A stretch of 64,000 nt of DNA from Streptomyces lincolnensis (GTDB lineage Bacteria; Actinomycetota; Actinomycetes; Streptomycetales; Streptomycetaceae), in NCBI RefSeq assembly GCF_001685355.1, contig NZ_CP016438.1, positions 9,486,001 to 9,550,000 of the forward strand, read 5' to 3'. Every line of letters begins with the position of its first letter. Within the stretch, counting starts at the first letter, position 1. The translations under genes were made by a program, and so were the position numbers. Below are positions 62,559-64,000 of the stretch, piece by piece. The notes beneath the pieces are model-generated. The model saw only the letters and a program-made list of their open reading frames with translations. It did not search any database and had not been told where the DNA came from.

Positions 62559-62965
62559 GTCCGACTCCTCGTGTTCTGCGACCGCCACTCCGGGCTGGTG
62601 GCGAGGGGCCAGGCTTGCCGGTTCGACGGCCTGCGTGAAGCTGGTTGGTCGTCCCGTCAACCTCTCGTAAGAATTGGGCCGCACCTTCGCGCTCCGCGGG
62701 CGGCGTCAACCAGCGCTTTCGAACTCATGGGCCGGTGCGGCGAGTTCTTACGAGAACCTGACGTGGCGACCCGATTCCCCCGTCGCGGCAGTCCCACGGG
62801 CAACTCTGGTCCCAGAACGAAGGGTTCGGCGGCTCGGACGACGACCGGCCGGCCCTTCGTCGGCAACGGGCCCCTGAGCGGGGCCGACAGGCAGGACGTC
62901 ACTTCCTTCTGGTGCGGCTCACCTCGTGAAGTGGTGTGCCACCCGGAAGAGTTCGGAGGAAATCC
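62559..62965. other. Gap before the DUF1996 gene
   Basis: No gene recognised in 407 bp. The sequence is less GC-rich in places (for example around 62740), and it should contain the promoter of the downstream secreted-protein gene and of the small gene at 62558. Confidence 0.5.
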
Positions 62966-64000
62966 ATGGGGCGCAACACGCGCAAACGGTCGAAGACCAC
63001 GGGCGGCAAGGTCATGGCCGCCGCCGCGGCTCTCACCCTCGGAGCAGGCGGGCTGGTGGTCGTGAATGTGTACGCCTCCGCCCACGAGAGCTCGGGCGGA
63101 AACGCCGTCAAACGATCGTCCCAAGGCTCGTCTCAAGGCGGGACCGGGCAAGCCGCGGCCTCGGAGGCCTCTACCATCGACTGCCCCGACGTCGGCAACG
63201 GGTTGCGGCAGGTGCCGGACCAGGCCAGGGCGGAGGTCGACAAGCAGCTTGCTCTGCTGGACACCCAGATCTCCGAGGCCTATCAGAGGCTACGGAGCTC
63301 GACCCGGGCCCTACAGCAGGACGGCAACTTCGCCAACAACGCGATCATGGGTCCGCTGAAGGACAAGCGGGTCGCGACGATCGACCGGATCGCCACAGCG
63401 ATGGGCAGGGCAGGGGACAGGCCGCAGGGCCTTGAGTCGCTGGCCGCCTGTACGCTGCGCGCCTCCGGCAACCAGAGCGACACCGGTGGCAACCAGAGCG
63501 ACACCGGCGACGATCAGAACGGCGGCCAGGCGGGCAACGGGCCTGTCGCCGCCGACTTCGTCGACATCACCACGGTCCAACCCAATGTGACCGCACCCCG
63601 CATGTCGCAGGAGGCATCCCGGGGGACCTTCGCCACCCAGTGCGGGGTGAACGAGAACAAGCTGTACAACAGCGACAACGTCATCGTCGCGCCCGGTGTG
63701 GACAACGGCGCCCATCACACGCACGACTACATCGGCAACCAGGCGAACGACGCGTTCGCCTCCAACGACGACTTCGCGGCCGGCGAGACGTCGTGCCAGA
63801 ACCAGGGCGACAAGTCCTCCTACTACTGGCCGGTCCTGCGGTTGCAGGACGGCACCGAGGAATTCGACGCCCAGCAACAGGGCGGCGGCGCCGAGGGCAA
63901 CACCGGCAGGATCCTCACCGCGTCCGAGGTGACCCTGGAGTACGTGGGCAACCCCGGCGGCAAGGTCGTGGCCATGCCCAAGTTCCTGCGGATCATCACC
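62966..64000 (+). CDS. Secreted DUF1996 domain protein (3' end outside window)
   Basis: ATG 62966 with GGAGGA 5-6 bases upstream opens a frame that runs to the window edge (345 codons seen). Residues 1-40 form a signal: basic [13 protein letters not shown] then hydrophobic [22 protein letters not shown] Ser/Gln/Gly-rich linker, a helical region ([15 protein letters not shown]) and two copies of [16 protein letters not shown] follow. The DUF1996 domain begins at about residue 195: [46 protein letters not shown]. The conserved HHTHDY is thought to be catalytic or metal-binding. It is likely a cell-surface protein. Confidence 0.85.
   Translation, partial: MGRNTRKRSKTTGGKVMAAAAALTLGAGGLVVVNVYASAHESSGGNAVKRSSQGSSQGGTGQAAASEASTIDCPDVGNGLRQVPDQARAEVDKQLALLDTQISEAYQRLRSSTRALQQDGNFANNAIMGPLKDKRVATIDRIATAMGRAGDRPQGLESLAACTLRASGNQSDTGGNQSDTGDDQNGGQAGNGPVAADFVDITTVQPNVTAPRMSQEASRGTFATQCGVNENKLYNSDNVIVAPGVDNGAHHTHDYIGNQANDAFASNDDFAAGETSCQNQGDKSSYYWPVLRLQDGTEEFDAQQQGGGAEGNTGRILTASEVTLEYVGNPGGKVVAMPKFLRIIT

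Overview
The window is high-GC actinobacterial DNA with Streptomyces character: SARP regulators, dense ATGA/GTGA-coupled operons, many GTG starts, NB-ARC regulators, DevR-type two-component genes and decayed insertion sequences. No rRNA, tRNA or CRISPR array was seen.

Region A (1 to about 26 kb) is a natural-product cluster that I read as a hybrid RiPP pathway. A rightward operon (8631-16104) encodes a phosphotransferase-like protein and a HopA1-like protein (the pair used by class V lanthipeptide and thioamitide pathways), a YcaO, two zinc-binding E1-like partner proteins (one fused to an RRE-like N-terminus and a nitroreductase-like C-terminus), a second nitroreductase-like protein, a sulfotransferase and, last, a 56-residue precursor peptide rich in Cys, Thr, Ser, Trp and Gly. 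A leftward operon (8421-1283) encodes a 2OG-Fe(II) oxygenase, an S9-fold hydrolase with Cys in place of the nucleophilic Ser, a JAMM protease, a SUMF1 protein, a MoaD/ThiS-like protein ending in Gly-Gly, an FkbH-like protein and an aldo/keto reductase. The divergent promoter region carries two near-identical 28-bp elements built from 11-bp-spaced heptamers, a SARP-type arrangement, and a similar element lies upstream of a carbamoyltransferase gene at 22.2 kb. A SARP gene, a heterodimeric ABC exporter, a P450 and the carbamoyltransferase follow. A second candidate precursor peptide, an 18-bp perfect hairpin and an M29-like protein sit at 24.6-26.0 kb. A large AfsR-like regulator closes the region.

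Region B (26-30.5 kb) is a graveyard of IS5-, IS630- and IS110-type transposase remnants, with the IS110 remnant abutting a truncated AraC regulator.

Region C (30.5-46.6 kb and 54.4-58.7 kb) is a DevR/DosR-like dormancy or hypoxia island: DevR-type regulators, a GAF histidine kinase, universal stress proteins, CBS-BON proteins, PNPOx-fold proteins, GAPDH, a flavohemoprotein, an alcohol dehydrogenase, a D-lactate-dehydrogenase-like enzyme, oleate hydratase, an Rv1733c-like protein and PPK2. Copies of a palindrome resembling GGGGCCG-NN-CGGCCCC lie roughly 30-120 bp upstream of many of these genes. Several members survive only as fragments (PPDK, Acg-type nitroreductase, DoxX, phosphoketolase, a CRP-like protein).

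Region D (46.9-54.2 kb) holds small metabolic and regulatory genes: VOC proteins, an NmrA/HxlR divergent pair with a clear operator, a radical SAM protein, a metallo-beta-lactamase-fold protein, SnoaL-like and F420/FMN-binding proteins, MarR, and MerR with a two-domain carboxymuconolactone decarboxylase-like protein. Region E (58.8-64 kb) holds an Ala-rich repeat protein, a P-loop/TPR protein and the start of a secreted DUF1996 protein cut by the window edge.
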